This document shows, one piece after another, positions 24,676 through 33,223 of a stretch of DNA of 64,000 nucleotides. The notes under the pieces are model-generated. The model saw nothing but the letters and a program-made list of their open reading frames with translations. It was not told the DNA's origin and did no database searches. The stretch spans positions 1 to 64,000 of the forward strand of contig CAWINP010000009.1 in NCBI GenBank assembly GCA_963837485.1, written 5' to 3'. Source of the stretch: Solirubrobacter sp963837485 (GTDB lineage Bacteria; Actinomycetota; Thermoleophilia; Solirubrobacterales; Solirubrobacteraceae). The translations under genes were made by a program, and so were the position numbers. Each line of letters begins with the position of its first letter. Position 1 is the stretch's first letter.

Positions 24676-26037
24676 CTACGCCGCGGCGACGTGCGACGTC
24701 GGCGCGGGCGGCACGTGGTGATTGCCGCGGAAGAGGTCCTGCGGGTCGTAGAGCGCCTTCACCTGGCGCAGGCGCTCCCACGTGTGGGGGTCGAAGAACC
24801 CGCCGGCGTCGGTCGGCTCCTCGATGAAGTTCGGGTACTCGCCGGCGCGGTGCGGCGCGATCGCGGCGAGCATCGCGTCGAGCTCGGCGCGGACCGCGGG
24901 CTCCGCGGTCGGATCGGGCACCACACCCAAGCCGAACACGCAGATCTCGCCCGGGAGCGTCGCCCGCGCGCCCGCGCCGGGCTTGTGGCGGGCGAGCGCG
25001 CCGCCCATGTGCCGGAACTGGGCGAGCGCGAGCCCGGACCCGGGCCCGACGGCCGCGGCCACGTCCTCGATCGCGGCGGCGGACGGCGCGTCGATCAGGG
25101 CATGCGCGCTCCTGAAGGGCAGCGGGTCGCGCGGGTCCATGGCCAGCTCGCCGAGCCCGGCCGGCGGCTGGACGGCGAAGGTGTCCATCTCGGGCCCGAG
25201 CGCCCGCAGCGGCCGCAACAGCTCGCGCCCGTCGGCCTCCGAGCCGAGGAACGCCGCCATCACGATCATGAACGAGCGCCCGCGGACCACCTCGGGCACC
25301 TCCGGGAGCGGCGGGAAGCGGATGACGTTGGCCCACGAGGTGATCTCGTCGGGAAGGCTCGGCAGCAGCTCGGTCCACGTGTGCAGCACGTCGGCCGTCT
25401 GCTCGAGCGCGAAGAACATCGCACCCGCGTATAGCTCCCTCACCGGGAAGACCGCGAACTCGATCGTGGTCACCACGCCGAAGTTGCCGCCCCCGCCGCG
25501 CAGCGCCCAGAACAGCTCCGGCTCGTGCACCGCGTCGGTGCGCACGAGGTGGCCGTCGGCGGTGACGAGCTCGATCGCGGTCACCGCGTTGGTCTGCATG
25601 CCGTGCTTGCGGGCCAGCCAGCCGACGCCGCCGCCGAGCGAGTAGCCGACGATCCCCACATCCGGCGAGGAGCCGTGCAGCGCCGCCAGCCCGAGCTCGC
25701 ACAGGCGCGGCGTCACCTGCTCCCACCTCGTGGCCGCGCCGACCCGCACGGTTCGCGCCTCCGCATCGATCGAGACCCCGGTCAGCGCGGAGGTGTTCAC
25801 GATCACGGTCCCCTCGAGCGATCCGAGCGGGCCCGGGTTGTGCCCCGTCGCCTGCGCCGCGACGCGAAGGCCACGGCCACGCGCATCGGCGACCACGGCC
25901 GCCACCTCGCGCTCGTCGGCGGGGAACGCGATCGCCTCCGGCCGCTGGTCGATCAGCAGGTTGAACGCCCCACGGGCCACATCCCAGTCGCGGTCATCGC
26001 GGCGAACCACCCGATTCGCGGTATCGGCCATCAGCAT
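24676..26037 (-). CDS. FAD-binding oxidoreductase, BBE/berberine-bridge type
   Basis: The 453-residue product is a PCMH-type flavoprotein. The N-terminal FAD domain (about 25-200) shows AFPADEREVAAVVADAR, ATGHNPGP (His in the position of the usual covalent flavin histidine), GSSPDVGIVGYSLGGGVGWL and LFWALRGGGGNFGVVT. The C-terminal BBE motif (YDPQDLFRGNHHV) closes the fold. Family members oxidise sugars, alkaloids or polyketide intermediates with oxygen; the substrate is unknown. AAAGGA lies seven bases before the ATG at 26037; a second ATG two codons in is possible. It follows a LuxR gene on the same strand after 110 bases that hold a CCCCTAGGGG palindrome, so it may be that regulator's target. 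Confidence 0.9.
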   Translation of the reverse strand: MLMADTANRVVRRDDRDWDVARGAFNLLIDQRPEAIAFPADEREVAAVVADARGRGLRVAAQATGHNPGPLGSLEGTVIVNTSALTGVSIDAEARTVRVGAATRWEQVTPRLCELGLAALHGSSPDVGIVGYSLGGGVGWLARKHGMQTNAVTAIELVTADGHLVRTDAVHEPELFWALRGGGGNFGVVTTIEFAVFPVRELYAGAMFFALEQTADVLHTWTELLPSLPDEITSWANVIRFPPLPEVPEVVRGRSFMIVMAAFLGSEADGRELLRPLRALGPEMDTFAVQPPAGLGELAMDPRDPLPFRSAHALIDAPSAAAIEDVAAAVGPGSGLALAQFRHMGGALARHKPGAGARATLPGEICVFGLGVVPDPTAEPAVRAELDAMLAAIAPHRAGEYPNFIEEPTDAGGFFDPHTWERLRQVKALYDPQDLFRGNHHVPPAPTSHVAAA

Positions 26038-26144
26038 GCTCGAGTCCTTTCGCGCTAGATATCGCGGCAAGCATCGGGCCACGGCGGCCGGCGCACATCG
26101 AGGCGGTCCCTGAACGGGCACCCCAAAGATTCCGCGCGGCGCGT

Positions 26145-26154
26145 CCCCTAGGGG
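26145..26154. promoter_or_regulatory. CCCCTAGGGG palindrome at the LuxR stop codon
   Basis: This 10-bp perfect palindrome overlaps the TAG of the LuxR gene and sits 108 bases upstream of the oxidoreductase start. CTAGGG-type half sites are known for some actinobacterial LuxR regulators (for example PAS-LuxR activators), so it is a plausible operator. A related inverted repeat is at 40517. Confidence 0.35.
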
Positions 26155-28940
26155 GTGGCCAACGGCGCGGTCGCGAGCGCCGGCTCGAGCTCGCGGCGGG
26201 AGCCGATCCCGAGCTTGCGGTAGGCGCTGGAGAGGTGGACCTCCACGGTTTTGGGGGTGACGTAGAGCTCCTGCGCGATGTCGCGATTCGTGTGCCCGTT
26301 GGCGGCGAGGTCGACGACGCGGCGCTCGCTCGGGGTCAGCGACTCGACGCCGCTGAGCGCGTCGCGGCGCGGGCGGGATCCGGCCGCGTACAGCTCCGAG
26401 CGAACCTGCCCGGCGAGGCCGTCCGCGCCACAGACGCCGGCGAGCTTGAGGGCACGTCGCAGCGGCTCGCGCGCCTCGGTCGGCTTCCGCGCCCGTCTGA
26501 GCGCGGAGCCGAGCGCGGCAAGCGCTTTCGCGTGCTCCAGGCGGGCGGTCGACCCCTCGAGCACGTCCACCGCCTCCTGCAGCCGGTCGAGTCCGTCGTC
26601 GCGCTCGAGCGTGCCGAGTACGCGCAGCGTTCGCCCGAGCGACCAGGGCGCGCCGAACGCGCGCGTGACCGCCAGCTCCTCCTGCGCCAGCGCGATCGCC
26701 TCGTCGCCGCGGTCCAGGCGGGCGAGCGCCTCGGACTTCAGCGTCCGCCACGAGAGCCGGTTGCCGTCGGGCATGGACGCGCAGTGCGCGCCCAGTTCGT
26801 CGGCGGCGGCCACGGCCTCCTCGCCGCGGCCGGCGGCGGTGAGAATCGCGGCGCGCGTGCACAGCCACCAGCCCGTCGTGAAGGCGCCTGGGGGGACCGT
26901 GCCGACCTGATCGAGCACGCGTTGTGCCTCGGTCAGGCTCCCGCGCTCGCGCAGAACCTCGGCCAGGAAGCACTGGTTGAGGGTGGTGCCGGCGCTCGAG
27001 TGACCCCAGAGCGCACGCTCGCTCTCGGCCAGCCGGATCGACTCCTCGGCCGCGGACAGGTCGCCGCGGCGGAGGTGGCTGAAGCCGTGCCAGAGATGGG
27101 TCGAGGCGGCGGAGAGCAGCGAGCCGCGACGATGCGCCACGGCGAGTGCCTGCCTCCAGATCTCCACGATCTCGGGACGGTCGGTCATGATGAGCGTGAC
27201 GATCGCCGCGAACGTCACCAGGGCGGGATCGGCGGCGATCAGCTGGCCGCCCTCGAGCGCCGCGAGGGCCAGCTCGGCGCACTCCGCGGCGCTGCCGTCG
27301 GTGCAGACCGCCTCCCACGCGGCGCCGGCGGCGAGCATTCGCGAGCCCGGGCCTGCGTCGGGGAGACGGCGGTACTCGCGCAGGCGGGACAGCCGCCCGG
27401 GGTCGCCGGCTCCGTAGAAGGCGGTCATCACCTCGAGCGCCTCGAGCGCCATGCGAAGGTCCGCCAGCTCGTCGGGCAGCTCGTCTGCCGCCCGCCGGGC
27501 GACCGAGGCCGCCTCCTCGGGCGAGCCCGTGAACACGAGCGTGCGCCCCAGCAGGCCGGCGACGGCGCCGCGGGTAGCCGGGTCCGACAGCTCCTCGTAG
27601 GCGAGGGCGAGGTGCTCGGTCGCCGCCGGGCCGCTCGTCAGCGCCTCCGCCGTGCCGAGCTCGAACAGCAGGCGCCCGCGGTCGGCATTCACCGGGGCCT
27701 CGTGCATCGCGCGCCGCAGGTAGGCCACGGCGCTGTCCGCGGCGCCGGCGTGCATCGCCGCGCGCCCCACCTCCCACAGCAGCTCGGCCGCCCACTGCTC
27801 GCCGCGCGGCGAGGTGTGCAGCAGCTGCGCGGCCACGCGCTCGATCGGCGCCCCGGCCTCGCGCAGGAGCGTCGCCGCCCGCGCGTGCTGGAGCTCGCGC
27901 TCCCCCGGGGAAAGCTCGTGGTAGACCGCATCGCGCACCAGCGGGTGCACGAACGCCAGCGGCAGGTCGGGGCGCAGGATCTCGGCATGGGCCAGCGCGC
28001 GCGTTGCGTCCGGCAAGCGCGCCTCGCCGACGCCCGCGAGCTCGCCGACCGCGGGAAGGGCAGCCTCGTCGCCCAGTACCGCGAGCGCCCGGGCGACAGA
28101 CCGTGCGTCCGCCGGCACGCGCGCAAGCCGCAGCAGCACCGTGCGCGACACGGCCCGCGGGCCGATGTCGGTGATGCGCCGCACATGCGCGGCATCCGGG
28201 CGCACGCCTTCACCGCGCAGCGCGGTCACCAGCTGGGCGAGCAAGAGCGGGTTGCCGCCGGTGGAGTCGCGACAGGCGGCCATGAACGCCTGCTCCGGGG
28301 AGGCTCCGAGGTGCTCCTCGACGAACGCCGCCACGGCTGCTTCGCTGAGCGGACCGGGACGCACGCTCATCGCGGCCGGGTCGTGAGCGAGCTCCCCGAG
28401 CAGGGCGGCATCGGTGCCGGGCTCGGCCTCTCGCAGCGCGGCCAACAGCAGGATCGGCTGGTCCTCGAGCCTCCGAGCCAGGTAGGCGAGGAACAGCAGC
28501 GACGGCCGATCGCACCAGTGAAGGTCGTCGACGGAGAGCAGCAACGGGCTCTCCTCCGCGAAGTTGAGCACGAGCCAGAACAGGCCGTGCAGGGACGCGA
28601 ACGAGGCCCCCTCTCCGCCGCCCTCCGGCTCGCCGAAGACCGCCACCGCCGGTGCCGCGGCGCCCCGGAACAGCGCCGCCCTGCGCTCCGGCACCGCCAA
28701 TTCTGACTCGAAGAGCTGCCGAACCACACCGAACGCGAACTCCGTCTCGAGCTCGCTGCCACGGGCCGAAAGCACGCGCATCGATCCCTCGGCGCGGCGG
28801 CGTGCCTCCACGAGCAGCCGGCTCTTGCCGATTCCCGCGGGCCCCTCGACAACCACGAGACGGCCCTCTCCAGCGACGGCCCGCTCGACCTGCGAGTCGA
28901 GTTCGCCGAGCTCGCGCCCGCGATCGAGCAGTCCTCTCAT
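26148..28940 (-). CDS. Large ATPase-LuxR transcriptional regulator (LAL/MalT-like)
   Basis: The 930-residue regulator has an N-terminal AAA/STAND ATPase with Walker A GPAGIGKS (33-40) and Walker B LLLSVDDLHW. A long helical TPR-like sensor region follows, and a LuxR helix-turn-helix closes the protein from about residue 868 (LTPSERRVVDLAANGHTNRDIAQEL, then TPKTVEVHLSSAYRKL). Such proteins bind ATP and an inducer, oligomerise and activate nearby operons. It belongs to a different subgroup from the three LuxR proteins at 33-47 kb, which end in FISPRTVEYHL. The ATG at 28940 gives the usual RELGELDSQ entry. The FAD oxidoreductase downstream is the likely target. Confidence 0.93.
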   Translation of the reverse strand: MRGLLDRGRELGELDSQVERAVAGEGRLVVVEGPAGIGKSRLLVEARRRAEGSMRVLSARGSELETEFAFGVVRQLFESELAVPERRAALFRGAAAPAVAVFGEPEGGGEGASFASLHGLFWLVLNFAEESPLLLSVDDLHWCDRPSLLFLAYLARRLEDQPILLLAALREAEPGTDAALLGELAHDPAAMSVRPGPLSEAAVAAFVEEHLGASPEQAFMAACRDSTGGNPLLLAQLVTALRGEGVRPDAAHVRRITDIGPRAVSRTVLLRLARVPADARSVARALAVLGDEAALPAVGELAGVGEARLPDATRALAHAEILRPDLPLAFVHPLVRDAVYHELSPGERELQHARAATLLREAGAPIERVAAQLLHTSPRGEQWAAELLWEVGRAAMHAGAADSAVAYLRRAMHEAPVNADRGRLLFELGTAEALTSGPAATEHLALAYEELSDPATRGAVAGLLGRTLVFTGSPEEAASVARRAADELPDELADLRMALEALEVMTAFYGAGDPGRLSRLREYRRLPDAGPGSRMLAAGAAWEAVCTDGSAAECAELALAALEGGQLIAADPALVTFAAIVTLIMTDRPEIVEIWRQALAVAHRRGSLLSAASTHLWHGFSHLRRGDLSAAEESIRLAESERALWGHSSAGTTLNQCFLAEVLRERGSLTEAQRVLDQVGTVPPGAFTTGWWLCTRAAILTAAGRGEEAVAAADELGAHCASMPDGNRLSWRTLKSEALARLDRGDEAIALAQEELAVTRAFGAPWSLGRTLRVLGTLERDDGLDRLQEAVDVLEGSTARLEHAKALAALGSALRRARKPTEAREPLRRALKLAGVCGADGLAGQVRSELYAAGSRPRRDALSGVESLTPSERRVVDLAANGHTNRDIAQELYVTPKTVEVHLSSAYRKLGIGSRRELEPALATAPLATP

Positions 28941-29028
28941 GTGTCGATGCTACGCGATCAAAAAGCACGTGATCAGCCATCTTCCGGACGGGGCGCTCGC
29001 CATCGACTGCGGCCCGGTCGTCGAACCC

Positions 29029-29114
29029 GAGTACGCGTGCGGCGATGGAGTCAATAGGCGCTGGCGAGCTCGTGAAGGTGGCCGACGACGGGCCCGAGCT
29101 GGACGGGATCGTGT
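29029..29114 (+). repeat. 86-bp direct repeat, copy 2 (orphan 5' gene fragment)
   Basis: This is an 84/86 match to 15335-15420. Here the ATG at 29045 and the first 23 codons of the small gene are present, but identity ends abruptly at GTGT and the following sequence is unrelated, so no full protein is made. It lies between the divergent LuxR gene and the DivIVA-like gene. Confidence 0.95.
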
Positions 29115-29167
29115 GCGGACATTCGGAAGTATGCGTGCGCTGCCGTCTTTCGGGATGATGCTGCGGG

Positions 29168-29911
29168 ATGGCGAACGGGGACTCGCGCTCGATCTACATC
29201 GTTCAGCGGACGTTCACGCGGGTTCGGCGCGGTTATGACCCGGACGAGGTGGACCGCCATCTCCAGTTGGTCAGTGAGTGGTTTGCCCGTAGCCGTGTCG
29301 GCGAGCAAGCGCGCGAGCTGGAGCACCGAGAGGCTGCGGCCAAGGGCGCGCAATTGGAGGCCGAGGCGACGCTGGAGGGCGCTCGGCTTCGTGCGGCGGC
29401 TGACAAGGCGGCCGCGGAGGCTGCGCTCGAAGACGCGCGCGGCGAGGCCGAGCGGATCGTGGCCGTGGCTCACGAGCAGGCCGCCGGCATCCGCGACGCC
29501 GCCCGTCGCGAGGGCGAGGCGGCAGCGCGGGCGGGGCTGCGCGATGAGCTGGCCGCAGCGCGAGCCGAACGCGAACGGCTGCTGGCGCAGGTGCGGGCGG
29601 ATGCAGACGCGGCGGCGGTGGAACGCGATCGGTTGCTGGGGGACGCGCACGAGGTGTGCGCGGCGACTCAGGCCGAGCGTGAGCGGCTGCTGGCTTCGAC
29701 CGCCGAGGCGGTCGCCGCGGCGCACGAGGCGGCGCGGACGCAGATTGAGGCGGAGCGCGCAGCGGCGAGGGAGCAGGTCCAGCGCGAGGTCGGCGAGCTC
29801 GCGGCCGGGCTGCGCGCGAGTGCGGATGAGGAGATCGAGGCGTACATGCAGCGACGGCGGCGCGAGGTCGACCGCCTGGTGGAGGCGGCGCGGCGGGAGC
29901 GGTTCGGCTGA
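29168..29911 (+). CDS. DivIVA-domain coiled-coil protein
   Basis: The 247-residue product opens with a DivIVA-type lipid-binding motif at about 12-38 (VQRTFTRVRRGYDPDEVDRH, the GYD...VD signature). About 190 residues of uninterrupted Ala/Glu/Arg coiled coil follow, and a basic end. DivIVA/Wag31 proteins mark curved membrane at poles or septa and organise cell-wall growth; this is a shorter accessory relative, not the essential divIVA, which usually sits by ftsZ. The ATG at 29168 is used because it is directly followed by the motif. It has no operon partner. The 151 bases after it hold nothing I can identify. Confidence 0.8.
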   Translation: MANGDSRSIYIVQRTFTRVRRGYDPDEVDRHLQLVSEWFARSRVGEQARELEHREAAAKGAQLEAEATLEGARLRAAADKAAAEAALEDARGEAERIVAVAHEQAAGIRDAARREGEAAARAGLRDELAAARAERERLLAQVRADADAAAVERDRLLGDAHEVCAATQAERERLLASTAEAVAAAHEAARTQIEAERAAAREQVQREVGELAAGLRASADEEIEAYMQRRRREVDRLVEAARRERFG

Positions 29912-30062
29912 CGCCGCGCAGGCGCTGGCCGGCCTTTGTGTTCGGAGCGGCGAGTCGAGAGGTCACCGCGCGCCGCAGCTGCTCTCGCGCGAGTCGACGA
30001 CGCCCGCGTATTCAGGAGCCGGGCACTTGCGCTGCTACTGGCATTGTGTTGGGGTAGTCGAC

Positions 30063-31781
30063 ATGAGGACGGCGATCTTCGCGGTCGTGGCCGCCCTGTC
30101 CGTGACGGCGCCGGCGGCCGCGCAGACCCCGGCACCGACGATGCTGAGATTCGACGCGACGGATCCGCCGGGTCACTACACCGCCTCACTCGTGCAGCGC
30201 AGCTCGGGTTGCACGGGGCAGCTGTTCCTCTCCGACACGGTCGCGTATAGCGCGCCGAGCTTTCTCTTCGCGCCCTGCCGACCGACGCTGCGGCTGGCCT
30301 TCACGGTGCCGCAGGCTTCCGTGGAGTTGCTCGCGCGCGCGCTCGTGGTCACGGCGCCCGAACTCGTCGCGACGGCGCACACCGTGACCGGTGCGTTGGT
30401 CACGGTCACGATGGCCGACCCGTCGACATGGCGGCCGGTCGTGCTAGCGGCACCGGGTGGAGCGGGCTCCATCGACTACGTGGACCTGCGCGCCGAGGGC
30501 GCGGACATCGGGGTGGACGACCTCGCGATCTCGTCCTTGCCCCAGCCCGACACCGAGGTCCTCAGTGGGCCGCAGACCCGCACCGAGGGTGGCCAGGCGA
30601 CGTTCAGCTTCGGGGCCAACCGGCAGGACATCGCGGGCTGGCGCTGTGCACTCGATGGCGCTGCGCTGGCTGCGTGCGCGCCGCCCGTGACGTACACGGG
30701 CCTCGCTGAGGGACCGCATACGTTTCGGGTAGCGGCAGTCGACGCGTATGGCGCCGTCGACCCGTCGCCCACGGAACGCGCTTGGACGGTGCTCGGGCCG
30801 CCGCCCGACACACGGTTGGTGCCGGGCGCGCAACCCGTGGTCAGTGCCGGGACCGTCACGATCGACTTCGGCTCCGCGGATGGCGGTGCCACGCGGTTCG
30901 AGTGCAGTGTCGACGGCGGTGCGTTCTCGGCGTGCACGCCGCCGTTCACGGTCGCGGGCCTCGATCCCGGCACGCACACAGTTGATGTGCGCGCGGTCGA
31001 CGCCGACGGGCGAGCCGATCCGACGCCCGAGCGGTTCACGTTCGAGGTGCCGGGCGCGCGCGCCGCCGTCAGCGGTAGCGGCTCGGTCACCGACCTCGAT
31101 CGCGACCGCATCCCAGACTCGGAGGAAATCCTCCCGCTCGGCAACGTGCCGCCGCTCGCCGGCGTGCGTACGCTCGCGACGCTGGTCTCCGGCACCGTGT
31201 ACGTCAAGCTGCCGTTGACGGCGCGCAGCGGGCTTCAAGCAGGGCCGCTCAGCGGCTTCGTGCCGCTCAAGGGCATAGCGGCGCTGCCGGTCGGCACGAT
31301 CGTCGACGCCCGCCGCGGCGCACTCGCGCTGCAGACCTCCGCCGATGGGCGCTCTCTCGGCGACCGGCGACGAGCGCTCGGGCGCGCGCGACTGACGGCG
31401 GCGATCTTCCAGATCCGCCAGGCACGTCTGCGCCGCGCCGCGCTCAGGGCACGACCGATCCCGACCGACCTCGTGCTGATCAGCCCGCCGAACGCGGAGA
31501 TCGGCTGCCGCGCGACGGCGGCGGCCAAGGGCGTCGTGCGCACCCTCAGCGCGAGCGCCAAAGGCGTGTTTCGTGTGAACGGTGGCGCGAGCCGAGCGGA
31601 AGGCCGCAACGCCGCCTGGCAGACGACCGATCGCTGCGACGGCACGGTCACGCGCGTCACCCGCGGGCGCGTCACGGTCTATGACAAGGCACGCCGACGC
31701 ACCGTGACCGTTCGCGCCGGCCAACGCTACCTCGCGCGTGCCCGGCTCTTCCAGGCGCGCAAGGGACGCCGCCCGGCCTGA
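30063..31781 (+). CDS. Secreted protein with Ig-like repeats and FecR-like C-terminal module
   Basis: The 572-residue protein has a signal peptide (MRTAIFAVVAALSVTAPAAAQ), a beta-rich N-terminal domain (about 25-160) and two Ig-like repeats (about 163-345) of the kind found many times in actinobacterial surface proteins (RFECSVDGGAFSACTPPFTV). A Ca-binding-like stretch (DLDRDRIPDSEE) follows. The C-terminal region (about 375-570: LVSGTVYVKLP, GTIVDARRGALAL, WQTTDRCDGTVTRVTRG, VTVRAGQRYLAR) resembles a FecR-like module common in Solirubrobacterales secreted proteins; that link is from memory. It probably acts at the cell surface as an adhesin or binding protein. The start is fixed by the signal peptide. 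Confidence 0.8.
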   Translation: MRTAIFAVVAALSVTAPAAAQTPAPTMLRFDATDPPGHYTASLVQRSSGCTGQLFLSDTVAYSAPSFLFAPCRPTLRLAFTVPQASVELLARALVVTAPELVATAHTVTGALVTVTMADPSTWRPVVLAAPGGAGSIDYVDLRAEGADIGVDDLAISSLPQPDTEVLSGPQTRTEGGQATFSFGANRQDIAGWRCALDGAALAACAPPVTYTGLAEGPHTFRVAAVDAYGAVDPSPTERAWTVLGPPPDTRLVPGAQPVVSAGTVTIDFGSADGGATRFECSVDGGAFSACTPPFTVAGLDPGTHTVDVRAVDADGRADPTPERFTFEVPGARAAVSGSGSVTDLDRDRIPDSEEILPLGNVPPLAGVRTLATLVSGTVYVKLPLTARSGLQAGPLSGFVPLKGIAALPVGTIVDARRGALALQTSADGRSLGDRRRALGRARLTAAIFQIRQARLRRAALRARPIPTDLVLISPPNAEIGCRATAAAKGVVRTLSASAKGVFRVNGGASRAEGRNAAWQTTDRCDGTVTRVTRGRVTVYDKARRRTVTVRAGQRYLARARLFQARKGRRPA

Positions 31782-31934
31782 ACCCAGCTCCGTGCGGCAA
31801 GCGTCCCGGGAACGCTGAACGGCGCGCCCGTCTGAGCGGTCGTCGACCTCGCGCGCGGCGATCCGGGCGTCCCCGTACCCGTCGCCCAAGTGTCCGCATG
31901 CTGTCCTCCCGGTCACCGGCGGCGGCTGGGGCGG

Positions 31935-31964
31935 TGTCACAGAACGACCGCGCCATCCGGTCCT
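31935..31964 (+). promoter_or_regulatory. ECF41-like promoter A (hydrolase gene)
   Basis: TGTCACA, 16 bases, then CGGTCCT. The same layout occurs at 43096 (+) and 43058-43086 (-). It lies 32 bases before the hydrolase ATG, with CGACCGAAAGGCC (ribosome binding site region) between, a string that is repeated exactly in front of the hydrolase at 43154. The known ECF41 target pattern, as I recall it, is TGTCACA-16-CGTC. Confidence 0.6.
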
Positions 31965-31995
31965 CGGTGATGAAACCCGACCGAAAGGCCTCCTC

Positions 31996-32712
31996 ATGAA
32001 GCCGACTGTGGTGCTCGTCCACGGCGCGTTCGCCGAGTCCGCGAGCTGGGACCGTGTCATCGACTCGCTGCGCGAGGCGGACCTCCCCGTGATCGCCGCC
32101 GCCAATCCGCTCCGCGGCATCGCGTCCGACGCCCGCGCGGTCAGCGACGTCGTGCGCTCGATCGAGGGCCCGGTGGTGCTGGTCGCGCATTCCTACGGGG
32201 GCGCCGTGATCTCGAACGTCGACGCCGCCGCCGGCGAGATCGCCGGGCTCGTCTACGTCTGCGCGTTCGCGCCGGACGCCGGCGAGACCTGCTTCGGGCT
32301 CGCGGCCAAGTTCCCGGGCAGCATGGTCGGCGAGGCGACGGTGCGGCCGGTGCCGCTCAGCGACGGCACCACCGATCTCTACATCGCCCCGGACAGCTTC
32401 CACGACGTGTTCTGCGCGGACGTCCCCGCGCCGCAGGCCGCGCGGATGGCCACGACGCAGCGCCCGGCCACCCAGGAGGCGCTCGTCGAGCCGTCAGGCG
32501 ACAGCCCGTTGTGGAAGGACATCCCGTCCTGGTTCCTGATCGGCGAGCAGGACCACATCATCCCGGCCGCCCTCCAGCGCTTCGAGGCCGAGCGCGCCGG
32601 AGCGCGGCGCACGATCGAGATCGCGGGCGCCTCGCACGCGTCTGCGGTCTCGCAGCCCGGCGCGGTCCTCGAGCTGGTCCTCGAAGCGGCGCAGCTGCCC
32701 GCGGTCGCCTGA
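31996..32712 (+). CDS. Alpha/beta hydrolase (esterase-like)
   Basis: The 238-residue product is an alpha/beta-hydrolase of the small EstC/salicylate-esterase-like type: VVLVHGAF oxyanion strand, nucleophile Ser66 in AHSYGG, an acid in the IGEQDHIIP strand, and His in GASHAS near the end. It probably cleaves small esters or lactones; the substrate is unknown. An ECF41-like promoter and a GAAAGGCC ribosome binding site precede the ATG. The same promoter and leader precede another hydrolase at 43.15 kb and, on the other strand, an NmrA-like gene. Its stop overlaps the ATG of the next, damaged hydrolase gene (TGATG). Confidence 0.92.
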   Translation: MKPTVVLVHGAFAESASWDRVIDSLREADLPVIAAANPLRGIASDARAVSDVVRSIEGPVVLVAHSYGGAVISNVDAAAGEIAGLVYVCAFAPDAGETCFGLAAKFPGSMVGEATVRPVPLSDGTTDLYIAPDSFHDVFCADVPAPQAARMATTQRPATQEALVEPSGDSPLWKDIPSWFLIGEQDHIIPAALQRFEAERAGARRTIEIAGASHASAVSQPGAVLELVLEAAQLPAVA

Positions 32713-33053
32713 TGGCCGTCGCCAACACGCTCGCGCACGTCGTGCTCGAGCCCGCCTCGCAGGCGTTCGTCGAGGCGACCGCCACGCCGCCGTTCCTGTA
32801 CGAGCTGACCCCCGACCAGGCGCGCAAGGTGCTCGACGACGTCCAGGCGGCGCCGATCGACAAGCTGGCAGTCGACGAGCGCGAGGCCTACGCGGCACGC
32901 CTGCGCGCAGCGGGGGTGGCGGTCACCGCCGTCCGCTACGACGGCATCACGCACGACTTCATGATGCTCAACCCGCTGAGCGCCACGCACGCGACGCGGG
33001 CCGCCGTGGCCCAGGCCGGCGACACGCTGCGTCACGTGCTGCACAGCGCCTGA
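32712..33053 (+). pseudogene. Internally deleted HSL-type alpha/beta hydrolase
   Basis: The 113 codons are in frame, but they join the N-terminus of a hormone-sensitive-lipase-type hydrolase (LEPASQAFVEATATPPFLYELTP, about 45 residues) directly to its C-terminus (REAYAARLRAAGVAVTAVRYDGITHDFMMLN, with the catalytic His). The whole central part of about 200 residues, including the HGGG oxyanion loop, the GDSAGG nucleophile and the acid, is missing; intact members are about 310-350 residues. The join is near 32875. It cannot be an active esterase and is probably a dead gene kept by tight coupling to the gene before it. Family knowledge is from memory. Confidence 0.75.
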
Positions 33054-33075
33054 CGGCGCATCCTCTAGCCCGGTT

Positions 33076-33105
33076 TGCGCGAGTCGCGATAATGCGACTC
33101 GCGCA
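33076..33105 (+). terminator. 12-bp inverted repeat with GATAAT loop
   Basis: A perfect 12-bp stem TGCGCGAGTCGC / GCGACTCGCGCA around GATAAT lies 22 bases after the damaged hydrolase gene. It may end that operon, or, given its palindromic form directly ahead of a LuxR gene, be an operator. No T-run follows. Confidence 0.55.
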
Positions 33106-33218
33106 TGACCATCACCGATCTCCCGCCGGGGGGCCTCGTCGGCCGTCGGAGTGAGCGTGACGCGCTGGGCCGGCGGGAGCTCGTGGAAGCGCGGCCGGCG
33201 AGATCGTTCCCGCTGTAG
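33105..33218 (+). pseudogene. Fossil N-terminus of a LuxR-family regulator
   Basis: An ATG at 33105 opens 37 codons reading MTITDLPPGGLVGRRSERDA, then a degenerate tail and TAG. GLVGRRSE-DAL is the exact N-terminal signature of the paralogous regulators (compare ASGLVGRRSECEAL at 37719), so this is the first 20 or so residues of another LuxR gene, six bases before the intact LuxR gene begins. It may also be the displaced natural N-terminus of that gene, which starts later than its relatives. Confidence 0.65.
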
Positions 33219-33223
33219 CCGCG

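Noticed and set aside
15335..29114. Calling the 13.7-kb segment a mobile element
   Set aside because: There is a good direct repeat but no integrase, transposase, relaxase or phage gene inside, so only the repeat is claimed.
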